Origin: Pseudorasbora parva
Lineage: Eukaryota > Chordata > Actinopteri > Cypriniformes > Gobionidae
Reading direction: 5' to 3'
NCBI RefSeq assembly: GCF_024679245.1
Contig: NC_090172.1
Span: 2,459,001-2,523,000, forward strand
DNA length: 64,000 nt
Position numbers and translations under genes: made by a program. The notes under the pieces are model-generated. The model worked only from the letters and a program-made list of their open reading frames with translations, did not search any database and was not told the DNA's origin. Shown piece by piece: positions 11,214 to 20,973 of this stretch (position 1 is the first letter of the stretch; every line of letters starts with the position of its first letter).

Positions 11214-11492
11214 GGTAACACTTTAGTATGGGGAACACATATTCACTATTAACTCTGACTTTTGCCTTAATAAACTCCTAATTTACTGCTTATTAATAGT
11301 TAGTAAGGTAGTTTTTGTAGCATTTAAGTTTAGGTATTGGGTCGGATTAAGGGATGTAGAATAAGCTCATGCAGAATAAGGCATTAATATGAGCTTTATA
11401 AGTGCTAATAATTAGACAATATCCTAGTAATATGCATGATAATAAGCAACTAGTTATAAGTTAATAACTGAACCTTAAAATAAAGTGTTACC
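11214..11492. repeat. GGTAACACTTTA MITE, copy 2
   Basis: Starts GGTAACACTTTAGTATGGGG and ends TAAAGTGTTACC. The flanks TTTAATAT (left) and TTTAATAC (right) agree at 7 of 8 positions, the best evidence for an 8-bp target duplication in this family. It lies in AT-rich CAATATATTG sequence. Confidence 0.9.
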
Positions 11493-11697
11493 TTTAATAC
11501 TTATATTTTCAAATATATTGCAATATATTGAAAGCGGCAATCCTTTGTATATTTTTCAATATATTACATGAATATATAACATATTGTATAATAACATCAA
11601 TATACAGTATTATTGCATGTATATACAATATATTATAATATATTTCAGGTAATATATTGGAAAATATATTTTCCTTTTGTAAGGGACATGCAAGGGA

Positions 11698-13020
11698 CAC
11701 ACATTTGGTACGCATTAGCCGTGTTTCTACTGTCGGCCCACATTTGGTACGCATTAGTCGTGTTTCTACTGTCGGCCCAGATCCGGCCCACATTTGGTAC
11801 GCATTAGCCGTGTTTCTACTGTCGGCCCACATTTGGTGCGCATTAGCCGTGTTTCTACTGTCGGCCCACATTTGGTACGCATTAGTCGTGTTTCTACTGT
11901 CGGCCCAGATCCGGCCCACATTTGGTACGCATTAGCCGTGTTTCTACTGTCGGCCCACATTTGGTGCGCATTAGCCGTGTTTCTACTGTCGGCCCACATT
12001 TGGTACGCATTAGTCGTGTTTCTACTGTCGGCCCACATTTGGTACGCATTAGCCGTGTTTCTACTGTCGGCCCACATTTGGTACCCATTAGCCGTGTTTC
12101 TACTGTCGGCCCACATTTGGTACGCATTAGCCGTGTTTCTACTGTCGGCCCACATTTGGTACCCATTAGCCGTGTTTCTACTGTCGGCCCACATTTGGTA
12201 CGCATTAGCCGTGTTTCTACTGTCGGCCCACATTTGGTACGCATTAGCCGTGTTTCTACTGTCGGCCCACATTTGGTACGCATTAGCCGTGTTTCTACTG
12301 TCGGCCCACATTTGGTACGCATTAGCCGTGTTTCTACTGTCGGCCCACATTTGGTACGCATTAGCCGTGTTTCTACTGTCGGCCCACATTTGGTACGCAT
12401 TAGTCGTGTTTCTACTGTCGGCCCACATTTGGTACGCATTAGCCGTGTTTCTACTGTCGGCCCACATTTGGTACGCATTAGTCGTGTTTCTACTGTCGGC
12501 CCAGATCCGGCCCACATTTGGTACGCATTAGCCGTGTTTCTACTGTCGGCCCACATTTGGTGCGCATTAGCCGTGTTTCTACTGTCGGCCCACATTTGGT
12601 ACGCATTAGTCGTGTTTCTACTGTCGGCCCAGATCCGGCCCACATTTGGTACGCATTAGTCGTGTTTCTACTGTCGGCCCACATTTGGTACGCATTAGTC
12701 GTGTTTCTACTGTCGGCCCACATTTGGTATGCATTAGTCGTGTTTCTACTGTCGGCCCAGATCCGGCCCACATTTGGTACGCATTAGTCGTGTTTCTATT
12801 GTCGGCCCAGATCCGGCCCACATATGGTACGCATTAGCGGTGTTTCTACTGTCGGCCCACATTTGGTGCGCATTAGCCGTGTTTCTACCGTCAGCCCAGA
12901 TCCGGCCCACATTTGGTACGCATTAGTCGTGTTTCTATTGTCGGCCCAGATCCGGCCCACATATGGTACGCATTAGCGGGGTTTCTACTGTCGGCCCACA
13001 TTTGGTACGCATTAGCCGTG
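11698..13020. repeat. 39/50-bp minisatellite, left part, about 32 units
   Basis: The unit is CATTTGGTACGCATTAGCC plus GTGTTTCTACTGTCGGCCCA (39 bp). A 50-bp form carries an extra AGATCCGGCCC. Because 39 is a multiple of three and the unit lacks stops, open frames of about 245 codons appear on both strands (13-residue periods such as MWADSRNTANAYQ); these are not genes. On this side most units are the 39-bp form; the 50-bp form becomes frequent near the retrotransposon junction. The array is interrupted at 13020 by the Gmr1-like element and resumes at 18174. Confidence 0.97.
13016..13020. other. Target-site duplication CCGTG, left
   Basis: CCGTG precedes the 5' LTR and is repeated at 18174-18178 directly after the 3' LTR. 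It is also part of each minisatellite unit, so the insertion cut one unit. Confidence 0.95.
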
Positions 13021-13414
13021 TGTGGCAAGGGGGGCGTGGTTCAGCGAGGTCTGCAGCGGGAGAGAGAGCCGCGGGACGAGCGGTAAGTGAGTGGGTTGGA
13101 AGCAGATTAATAACACCTGTCTCTCGTTCCAGTAATGAGCGCGGAGAGGGGATAAAACCTAGGTGGAACCGGAGATCGAGGAGAGAGAGAGGGACTGCTG
13201 ACGCGACACACACACACACTCACGGACATTGAGTTGTGAGACACGTTGACCCGGAAGCGGAACGTTTAACCGGAACCCGGAAGTGACTGAGAGAAATACA
13301 CACGGGCAATAGCCGTGTGAAGAGACTGAGTTTTTGTTCTAATAAAGAGAAGCGTCAGCAGTCAAACCGACCCCCTTGTCCTCTTCCTTCCTTACACAAA
13401 CGAACTTTATCACA
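13021..13414 (+). mobile_element. 5' LTR of the Gmr1-like element
   Basis: Runs from TGTGGCAAGG to TTTATCACA, with TG and CA ends. A TATA-like GGATAAAACC lies at about 13150-13159 and an AATAAA signal at 13341-13346, which would place U3 on the left and R/U5 on the right. A short (CA) tract lies at 13205-13218. Confidence 0.95.
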
Positions 13415-13415
13415 C

Positions 13416-13433
13416 TGGTGCCGAAACCCGGGA
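13416..13433 (+). other. Primer binding site, tRNA-Phe type
   Basis: TGGTGCCGAAACCCGGGA starts one base after the LTR. Its complement, TCCCGGGTTTCGGCACCA, equals the 3' end of vertebrate tRNA-Phe(GAA) with CCA as I recall it. Minus-strand DNA synthesis would be primed here. Confidence 0.8.
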
Positions 13434-13457
13434 AGGAAGTAGGACAGCGCCGCCGCC

Positions 13458-16400
13458 ATGACAACGCCCTCCGCCTCGCCATTTGCGGACATCATCACCT
13501 CCCTCGCGGTCCTCCACCAAGACCAACATCAGGCAATGCTGGACCTGCGGGCGGACCAGGAGCGCCGCTTCGAGGCGATTGTCCGCGGCCAGCAAGAGGA
13601 CCGCGAGCGGTTCCGGAGCTGGATGGATCGGGAGGTTCGCGCCGAAGCCGCCGGGCGGGCTAGCGCATCGGTCCACATGCCCCTCCACAAGATGGGGCCA
13701 GAGGACGATCCGGAGGCCTTCATAGACCTCTTCCAGAAGACCGCGGAGGCCTCCGGCTGGCCCCGGGCACAGTGGCCGGTGCGCCTCATTCCATTACTAA
13801 CAGGGGAAGCCCAGGCGGCCGCCCAACATCTGCCGGTAGCGAACCTCCTGAAGTACGAGGATCTAAAAAGGGCCATCCTACAGAGGGTCGGTCGGACCCC
13901 GGAGCAACACCGCCAGAGGTTCCGCTCCCTGGAATGGGGCGAGGCCGGCCGACCCTTCGCTATGGCCCAACAGCTCCGGGACTCGTGCCGCAGATGGCTC
14001 TTGGCCGGCGGAAGCGACGTGGACCATACCATCAATCTGGTGGTGCTGGAGCAATTCATCACTCGGCTCCCAAGAAAGACCGCCGAGTGGGTCCAGTGCC
14101 ACCGGCCCACGTCGCTGGAGACGGCCATCCAGCTGGCGGAGGACCACCTGGTGGCGTGCCCGGGGGTCGGCGAGCCCTCACTAACTTCTCACTCTCTCTC
14201 TCCCCCCTCTGTCTCTCCCTCTCGCCCTGTCCCTCTCCCCAGGTCCCGTCCTCCAGGCCCTCCTCGCGTTCCCCCCAGAGGTCGGGGTGGGATGGGCCCA
14301 GGACCGTCCGGGAGTTCGCGGGCTCCGCCCAGGGGGGCGGGGCCGCTGGGGGCGGGTGGTGACAATGGCTCCGGTTTCACACCCTCCCCGCGCTCATTTT
14401 CCAACCCACTCCCCGCCGCAGGGGTGGCGGGTAAGCCTGGGCTGGCCTGCTGGCGGTGCGGTGATCCGGATCATTTTGTGGACCGATGTCCGAGGATGGA
14501 CATCGGGACAATGATCCGGATCCCGGACGTCCAGCGGACCACCCCCGATCAAGCAGGAGAGTACCAAATTCCTGTAAGTATCAAGGGGGGTACATATCAG
14601 GCCTTGGTGGATTCAGGATGTAACCAAACCTCGATCCATCAAAGCCTGATGCAGCCTGGGGCATTGGATACAAGCCGCATGGTTAAGGTGCGGTGTGTGC
14701 ACGGGGATGTGGTGGAATATCCGGTTGTCCCAGTCACGATACAGTTTAGGGGGAAAAAGCATAGTGTTGAGGTGGCGGTTAGTCCCCACCTCCGGCATCC
14801 GCTAATTCTGGGGACGAATTGGCCCGCCTTTTCGGCATTATTGGGGTCGTTATGCGCGGATGCCGCTTGGGAAAACAAGGCTAGGAACGGGGCGGTGCGA
14901 GTGCAGGTTGGCGAGACTGATACGGGACCCTTGGGAACAGCTTCAGAGGAACCGAGCGGGGTCGAGAGACTGATTCTCTCGGACCGCGATGACTTCCCTC
15001 TGGAGCAGTCTCAAGATGAGACCCTAAAACATGCATTTCAGCAGGTCCGCTCTATCGACGGTCAGTCTCTCCAACCCGCGTTGCCCGTCACGTATCCTTA
15101 TTTTGCCATAATTAAGGATCGGTTGTATCGAGTGACCCAAGACACTCAGACAAAAGTGGATACAACCCAGTTATTAGTACCAAAGAGCCGCCGGGAAATG
15201 CTTTTCCAGGCGGCTCACTCGAACCCGATGGCGGGCCACCTGGGGCAGGCGGCCACACTGAATCGCTTAATGACCCGATTTTTTTGGCCAGGCATTCATG
15301 ACAATGTGCGCAGGTGGTGCGCGTCTTGCCCTGAATGTCAGTTGGTGAATCCACTGGCCGCCCCAAAAGCGCCATTGCGCCCCCTTCCATTAATGCAGGT
15401 CCCCTTCGAGAGAATTGCGATGGACCTCATCGGGCCATTGGAGCGATCCGCACGCGGACATCGTTTTGCGTTAGTCATCGTGGACTACGCAACACGATAT
15501 CCGGAGGCAGTGGCTCTCCGCAACATCTCCGCGAAGAGTGTTGCGGACGCACTGTTTCGTCTGATCTCCCGAGTGGGGATTCCAAAAGAAATCCTCACTG
15601 ATCAAGGCACGGCGTTTATGTCACGCACGATGAGCGAACTCTACGGATTATTGGGCATTAAATCCATTCGAACAAGCGTCTATCACCCACAAACGGACGG
15701 CTTGGTCGAACGATTTAATCGCACTCTTAAATCCATGATCCGTAAGTTCGTACAGGAAGACGCCAAAAATTGGGATCGGTGGTTAGAACCCCTCTTATTT
15801 GCCGTGCGGGAGGTTCCACAAGCCTCCACGGGGTTTTCCCCCTTCGAGCTTCTCTACGGACGACAGCCACGGGGGGTGCTGGACGTCCTACGAGAAACTT
15901 GGGAGGAGGGACCTTCTTTGGCCAAAAACGAAATTCAGTACGTCATGGACTTGCGAACAAAACTCCACACCTTGGGGCGGCTATCTAGGGAGAATTTGTT
16001 GCAAGCCCAGGACCGCCAGAGCCGGTCATATAACAGGGGTACAAAACTACGCAAATTCACACCGGGAGAGAAAGTGCTCGTTCTACTCCCTACGTCGAGC
16101 TCAAAATTAATGTCAAAGTGGCAGGGGCCGTTTGAGGTCGCACGACAGATAGGAGAGCTCGATTATGAAGTGATACGATCCGATAGGAACGGGGCACGTC
16201 AAATATACCACCTCAACCTGCTAAAAAAATGGAATGAGGTGGAATCAGTGTTGTTGGCAACGGTGATCGGGGGAGAGGATGATCTCGGGCCAGAGGCGAG
16301 CATTAAAGCGCAATCAGTCGCGCTGGCCCCTGGGGGAGATCACCTCTCACCGTTACAACTCACTGATTTATCAAAATTGCAGGCGGAGTTCGCTGACGTG

Positions 16401-17762
16401 TTCTCGCCCCTACCGGGACGTACCGACTTGATTCAGCACCATATCGAGACCGAGCCGGGCGTGGTAGTTCGCAGCCGGCCGTATCGCTTGCCTGAACACA
16501 AGAAAAAAGTAGTTCAGGAAGAATTAGGCGCAATGCTCGACATGGGAGTAATCGAGGAGTCCAACAGTGACTGGGCGAGCCCGATAGTTTTGGTCCCCAA
16601 AACAGACGGCTCGGTCAGGTTCTGTGTGGACTACCGCAAGGTGAACGCTGTGTCGAAATTCGACGCGTATCCAATGCCGCGGGTTGACGAGTTGCTTGAT
16701 CGGTTAGGCACGGCTCGATTTTATTCGACACTGGACTTAACAAAGGGCTATTGGCAGATCCCCTTGTCTCCATTGTCCAAAGAAAAGACAGCTTTCACCA
16801 CGCCGTTTGGATTGCACCAATTTGTCACGCTTCCTTTCGGCTTGTTCGGGGCGCCCGCAACCTTCCAGCGACTCATGGATAGGATTTTGCGGCCCCATGC
16901 TGCGTATGCTGCTGCGTACCTGGATGACATAGTGATTTATAGTCACGATTGGCAGCGGCATATGCAGCATGTGAGGGCGGTCCTGAGGTCGCTGAGGGGA
17001 GCGGGGCTCACGGCCAACCCAAAGAAGTGTGCAATTGGGCGGGTGGAAGTAAGGTATCTGGGCTTCCACTTGGGTCATGGTCAGGTGCGTCCCCAAATTG
17101 ATAAGACTGCCGCAATTGCAACCTGTCCGAGGCCCAAGACCAAAAAGGAGGTAAGACAGTTTTTGGGGCTGGCGGGATATTATAGACGGTTTATACCAAA
17201 TTATTCGGACCTCACCAGCCCTTTGACTGATCTTACTAGAAAGGGGCTACCAGATACGGTCCAGTGGACGGAGCCGTGTCAACAGGCTTTTACCCAAGTG
17301 AAGGCTGCTCTATGTGGCGGGCCGCTTTTACACTCCCCTGACTTTTCTCTCCCTTTCTTGTTGCAGACTGACGCGTCGGACAGGGGGCTGGGCGCAGTCC
17401 TGGCCCAGGAGGTGGAGGGGGGAGAGCGGCCGGTGCTGTACATTAGCCGTAAGCTCTCCAAGAGGGAAGCTAAGTACAGCACCATAGAGAAGGAGTGTTT
17501 GGCCATCAGATGGGCCGTTCTCACTCTCCGCTATTACCTCCTGGGGCGGGAGTTCACCCTCTGTTCGGACCACGCTCCTCTCCAATGGCTCCACCGCATG
17601 AAGGATACCAACGCGCGGATCACCCGTTGGTATCTAGCTCTTCAGCCGTTTAAATTCAAGGTGGTCCACAGGCCGGGTGCTCAGATGGCTGTGGCCGATT
17701 TCCTCTCCAGAAATGGGGGGGGGGGGGGGGGGGGCTGCAGGCCGGACGGCTCCCCGGCCTGA
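13458..17762 (+). CDS. Gag-Pol polyprotein, Gmr1-like
   Basis: A 1434-residue fused Gag-Pol supplying capsid and enzymes for retrotransposition. The start at 13458 (GCCGCCATGA context) lies 24 bases after the primer site. Residues about 148-233 resemble the SCAN fold (QRFRSLEWGE, LVVLEQFITRLP). Zinc knuckle C331-x2-C334-x4-H339-x4-C344. Protease D385-S-G. Integrase: HHCC H587/H594/C624/C627, then D656, D715 and E751 with 35 residues between the last two, and a GPF module near W888. RT: D1093 and YLDD 1154-1157. RNase H: D1305, E1346, D1371. All catalytic residues are present. Gag and pol share one frame with no stop or shift. The tail holds a glycine run coded by about 20 G (17715-17734), where a length change would shift only the last residues. 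No chromodomain is seen. Confidence 0.96.
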   Translation: MTTPSASPFADIITSLAVLHQDQHQAMLDLRADQERRFEAIVRGQQEDRERFRSWMDREVRAEAAGRASASVHMPLHKMGPEDDPEAFIDLFQKTAEASGWPRAQWPVRLIPLLTGEAQAAAQHLPVANLLKYEDLKRAILQRVGRTPEQHRQRFRSLEWGEAGRPFAMAQQLRDSCRRWLLAGGSDVDHTINLVVLEQFITRLPRKTAEWVQCHRPTSLETAIQLAEDHLVACPGVGEPSLTSHSLSPPSVSPSRPVPLPRSRPPGPPRVPPRGRGGMGPGPSGSSRAPPRGAGPLGAGGDNGSGFTPSPRSFSNPLPAAGVAGKPGLACWRCGDPDHFVDRCPRMDIGTMIRIPDVQRTTPDQAGEYQIPVSIKGGTYQALVDSGCNQTSIHQSLMQPGALDTSRMVKVRCVHGDVVEYPVVPVTIQFRGKKHSVEVAVSPHLRHPLILGTNWPAFSALLGSLCADAAWENKARNGAVRVQVGETDTGPLGTASEEPSGVERLILSDRDDFPLEQSQDETLKHAFQQVRSIDGQSLQPALPVTYPYFAIIKDRLYRVTQDTQTKVDTTQLLVPKSRREMLFQAAHSNPMAGHLGQAATLNRLMTRFFWPGIHDNVRRWCASCPECQLVNPLAAPKAPLRPLPLMQVPFERIAMDLIGPLERSARGHRFALVIVDYATRYPEAVALRNISAKSVADALFRLISRVGIPKEILTDQGTAFMSRTMSELYGLLGIKSIRTSVYHPQTDGLVERFNRTLKSMIRKFVQEDAKNWDRWLEPLLFAVREVPQASTGFSPFELLYGRQPRGVLDVLRETWEEGPSLAKNEIQYVMDLRTKLHTLGRLSRENLLQAQDRQSRSYNRGTKLRKFTPGEKVLVLLPTSSSKLMSKWQGPFEVARQIGELDYEVIRSDRNGARQIYHLNLLKKWNEVESVLLATVIGGEDDLGPEASIKAQSVALAPGGDHLSPLQLTDLSKLQAEFADVFSPLPGRTDLIQHHIETEPGVVVRSRPYRLPEHKKKVVQEELGAMLDMGVIEESNSDWASPIVLVPKTDGSVRFCVDYRKVNAVSKFDAYPMPRVDELLDRLGTARFYSTLDLTKGYWQIPLSPLSKEKTAFTTPFGLHQFVTLPFGLFGAPATFQRLMDRILRPHAAYAAAYLDDIVIYSHDWQRHMQHVRAVLRSLRGAGLTANPKKCAIGRVEVRYLGFHLGHGQVRPQIDKTAAIATCPRPKTKKEVRQFLGLAGYYRRFIPNYSDLTSPLTDLTRKGLPDTVQWTEPCQQAFTQVKAALCGGPLLHSPDFSLPFLLQTDASDRGLGAVLAQEVEGGERPVLYISRKLSKREAKYSTIEKECLAIRWAVLTLRYYLLGREFTLCSDHAPLQWLHRMKDTNARITRWYLALQPFKFKVVHRPGAQMAVADFLSRNGGGGGGGCRPDGSPA

Positions 17763-17765
17763 GTC

Positions 17766-17779
17766 GGGCGGTGGGGGTA
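17766..17779 (+). other. Probable polypurine tract
   Basis: GGGCGGTGGGGGTA lies directly before the 3' LTR, the usual place for the plus-strand primer. It is not purely purine, so the exact primer is uncertain. Confidence 0.6.
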
Positions 17780-18173
17780 TGTGGCAAGGGGGGCGTGGTT
17801 CAGCGAGGTCTGCAGCGGGAGAGAGAGCCGCGGGACGAGCGGTAAGTGAGTGGGTTGGAAGCAGATTAATAACACCTGTCTCTCGTTCCAGTAATGAGCG
17901 CGGAGAGGGGATAAAACCTAGGTGGAACCGGAGATCGAGGAGAGAGAGAGGGACTGCTGACGCGACACACACACACACTCACGGACATTGAGTTGTGAGA
18001 CACGTTGACCCGGAAGCGGAACGTTTAACCGGAACCCGGAAGTGACTGAGAGAAATACACACGGGCAATAGCCGTGTGAAGAGACTGAGTTTTTGTTCTA
18101 ATAAAGAGAAGCGTCAGCAGTCAAACCGACCCCCTTGTCCTCTTCCTTCCTTACACAAACGAACTTTATCACA
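17780..18173 (+). mobile_element. 3' LTR of the Gmr1-like element
   Basis: The same 394 bp as the 5' LTR, with no difference found by eye. The AATAAA signal is at 18100-18105. Followed by the CCGTG duplication and the minisatellite. Confidence 0.95.
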
Positions 18174-18638
18174 CCGTGTTTCTACTGTCGGCCCAGATCC
18201 GGCCCACATTTGGTATGCATTAGCCGTGTTTCTACTGTCGGCCCAGATCCGGCCCACATATGGTACGCATTAGCGGGGTTTCTACTGTCGGCCCACATTT
18301 GGTACGCATTAGCCGTGTTTCTACTGTCGGCCCAGATCCGGCCCACATTTGGTATGCATTAGCCGTGTTTCTACCGTCAGCCCAGATCCGGCCCACAATT
18401 GGTACGCATTAGCGGGGTTTCTACTGTCGGCCCAGATCCGGCCCACATTTGGTACGCATTAGCCGTGTTTCTACCGTCAGCCCAGATCCGGCCCACAATT
18501 GGTACGCATTAGCCGTGTTTCTACTGTCGGCCCAGATCCGGCCCACATTTGGTACGCATTAGCCGTGTTTCTACTGTCGGCCCAGATCCGGCCCACATTT
18601 GGTACGCATTAGCCGTGTTTCTACTGTCGGATCCGGCT
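18174..18638. repeat. 39/50-bp minisatellite, right part, about 10 units
   Basis: Continuation of the array cut by the retrotransposon. Here almost every unit is the 50-bp form with AGATCCGGCCC, unlike the left part. Variants ACAATTGG and TACCGTCAGCC recur. It ends at CTACTGTCGGATCCGG. Confidence 0.95.
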
Positions 18639-19281
18639 AGAATTGAGTATGACAACGTCAGGCTTCAAAAAGATGCTGAAGTACAGTAACTAATTACATT
18701 TACTCAAATACTTTACACCACTGCTCCGGTATAAAGAGACGAGACGTACTGACAGATAAAATAAATACACGATTGTGAGCCTATATGATTTGTCTGATTT
18801 CTTCAAGCGGTCTTATTTACCATGTTTACTATGGTAATGGTTGGCGCAAATGTTACTTCAGTTATTTAACATTAAGCTTTGTATTTAAACTGGGTCCTAC
18901 TGTAGTAGAAATGTGAAATTATTTTTGAATTTGGTGCCTTCTAGACTGAGAAAAGACAGAAAATGTATTTTTGTCTCATGGGGATGAAAGACAACAACTC
19001 CCAGAATGCATTGCTGCTCTGCCCTACGAAGACACTCCCAAAGCCACGCCTATTGGATATCACTTTCCCACCGCGTTCATCTTCATAAAATCAGTTCAGT
19101 TAGAGAGCAGACACTATAATTAAAAGCTGAAGGTGTGTGTTCAATATAATGTGAGTGAGCCGAGCGAGAGTCAAGGTACAAACGCAGCAGGAGTCAGATT
19201 ACATTCATCAGGAGAGCCGAGGTTAGTGGATGGGGTAACGATTCTGCCACAATTCTGCTCATATTTTGAGCGTGCAAAGGG
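18639..19281. other. No gene; ZNF143-like site
   Basis: Positions 18655-18740 resemble a fish repeat end (ACTAATTACATTTACTCAAA). At 18991-19012 the plus strand has ACAACAACTCCCAGAATGCA, close to the ZNF143/THAP11 motif often found at promoters. The following 120 bases (AGCCACGCCTATTGG, TTCATAAAATC) could be promoter-like, but no gene follows. Confidence 0.4.
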
Positions 19282-19290
19282 GCATTTTGC

Positions 19291-20448
19291 TAGCCTGGTC
19301 TTACCAGACTCTCGTACATTTAATTTGTACATATAGTCTGGCCACTCTCCATTGACAAGGGTTTATTTCCGCGAAGGCGGGAACTTTGTTGAGGGTTAAA
19401 AACTATTGGATCTGCCGTAACCAATCGCTAACGTTTGGTCGTGCCGAATGTCATGCGCCCTTCGCCTGTTTCACACAAATTCGACAACATAAATGTGCAC
19501 TTCTCTAGACCACCTCAGTAATAAAACCTAAAGCTCATGCATTCAGATCGTGATTTATTAACGATGGAGGGAGAGTTTTGTGATCGGGAACGCGCCGCTC
19601 ACGTGGTCCGTAACATGATTGTATGCTGTACATAAAATATCATATGCTTGGTATGATAATAAATGCTGCTATAAATAACGGACCGATTCAAACGTTTAAG
19701 TGTTTTTATTTTCATTCGTTTGAGCGGTGATGAAATATATTGCTCTTTAAATACTTGTCAGCATTTTAAAGAAATACAAGTCTAGAAATGCATCCTAATA
19801 ACAGCAAAGCACAACCGTACGGTGCTCTGCAGGGGTCAAAAATGATTATAAACAGTACATTTTAAAGTGGTATATTCTTGAAAACTCAGAGATGTGGATT
19901 CGGACAGCTCTTACATCACCACACGACCTGGTGTTTGTCTAAAGCAGTAACGTTAGGTAACTCGGCCGGGGATTACGCGGGTGGTGAGAGACGGACGGCA
20001 ATAAAATCTCTGACCAGTCCCTGAAACTTAAATGATGGCAATACCTTCCGACCCCACGAGGAACAGTTACCGTCCGAACAGCTTCAGCAACTCCTTCATC
20101 ACTGACGGAGCGATCTGGAAAATCAGACTTTTCCTGAATTCCCCCTGTTGAGGAGGAGGGCCACAACATCATGGCCACCAACAAACCCCAGCAAAGACTG
20201 TTATTGCTCCGGCTTTAACTTCTGGATATTCGGCAGCGGAGCCACAACGGAGTTGTGTCATTACTGAACTACATCTCAAACTAGCGCTCGACATCAACGT
20301 CATCGTTCTCAGACACTCCCTCTGTTCGCTGATTGGACCGGTAAAAATAATTTTTGGCGAAAACCTAAGAATACACCGCAGTCCCAGACGGAGCACTGAA
20401 GGAAAATGAAAATTGAGCGGAAGCACGTAGGAGGTCGGAGCCAGGCTA
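19291..20448. mobile_element. TAGCCTGG DNA transposon remnant, copy 1
   Basis: Inverted ends TAGCCTGG and CCAGGCTA are flanked by GCATTTTGC (19282-19290) and GCATTTCGC (20449-20457), a 9-bp duplication with one mismatch. The interior has no recognisable transposase. Minus-strand frames at 19939-20184 and 20169-20426 overlap in different phases and may be remnants of its protein; I do not recognise them. A second copy lies at 29932-30851. A 9-bp duplication would suit Mutator or Merlin, but the superfamily is unproven. Confidence 0.65.
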
Positions 20449-20645
20449 GCATTTCGCGCGCGGTTAACTGAGTTTTGCGGAGAAATTTTCGTCTCGCAAA
20501 TAAGAAAGTATTTTGAGCGAACGAAAATCTATTTTGCATTTAAAATACGTTTATTTGGATGAGCGATCTCTTTCGCATGTTCAACGTCTCGTTTGCTAGC
20601 ACTCTGATACCCGCTCTGACTGCTCGACCTCGCTTGCTCAACACA

Positions 20646-20973
20646 ACTCAACGTAACAATATGCAACGCTATCTCACGACCAATTCGTACTAATTCATAC
20701 AAGTGAATAAAAGGTGTTTAATTCGTACAAATTTGTACGACCTTACTCGTACGAATTCGTACAATTTGTCTAAACCCACGTGATGGGTAGGTTTAGGGGC
20801 GGGGTCAGGGGTAGGTCATTCGTATGAATTCATACGAATTTGGCAACTCGTAAAATATGTACGAATTAGCAAAAATCGTATGAATTCGTACGAGTGAGGT
20901 CTTATCAATTCCTACGAATTAGCCACCTCGTAAAATTAGTACGAATTGCCGTGAGATCGGGTTGCAATATGAC
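20646..20973. repeat. TCGTACGAATTCGTACGA inverted-repeat element
   Basis: Ends ATATGCAAC..ATCTCACG and CGTGAGATCGGGTTGCAATAT are inverted relatives. The interior contains several GTACGAATT / AATTCGTAC palindromes and the module GATGGGTAGGTTTAGGGGC shared with the CA-associated repeats. A non-autonomous DNA element. Confidence 0.75.

Larger units (their letters stand above)
13021..18173 (+). mobile_element. Intact Gmr1-like Ty3/gypsy LTR retrotransposon
   Basis: A complete 5153-bp element with 394-bp LTRs, a primer binding site, a single gag-pol frame, a purine-rich tract and a 5-bp CCGTG duplication. The two LTRs show no difference that I could find reading them side by side, so the insertion is recent. 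The pol order is protease, integrase, reverse transcriptase, RNase H. That is the order of Ty1/copia, but the RT and integrase motifs are of Ty3/gypsy type; among known families this combination defines the Gmr1-like clade, first described in cod. Nothing visible prevents activity. It sits inside the 39/50-bp minisatellite. Confidence 0.93.

Noticed and set aside
11766..12659. Open frames of about 245 codons on both strands with 13-residue periods
   Set aside because: They are the 39-bp minisatellite read in phase; frames are open on both strands and in several phases, and no start or domain context exists.
13529..14128. 199-codon minus-strand frame within the retrotransposon gag
   Set aside because: A shadow of a GC-rich coding strand; no motif, and the plus-strand frame has clear domains.
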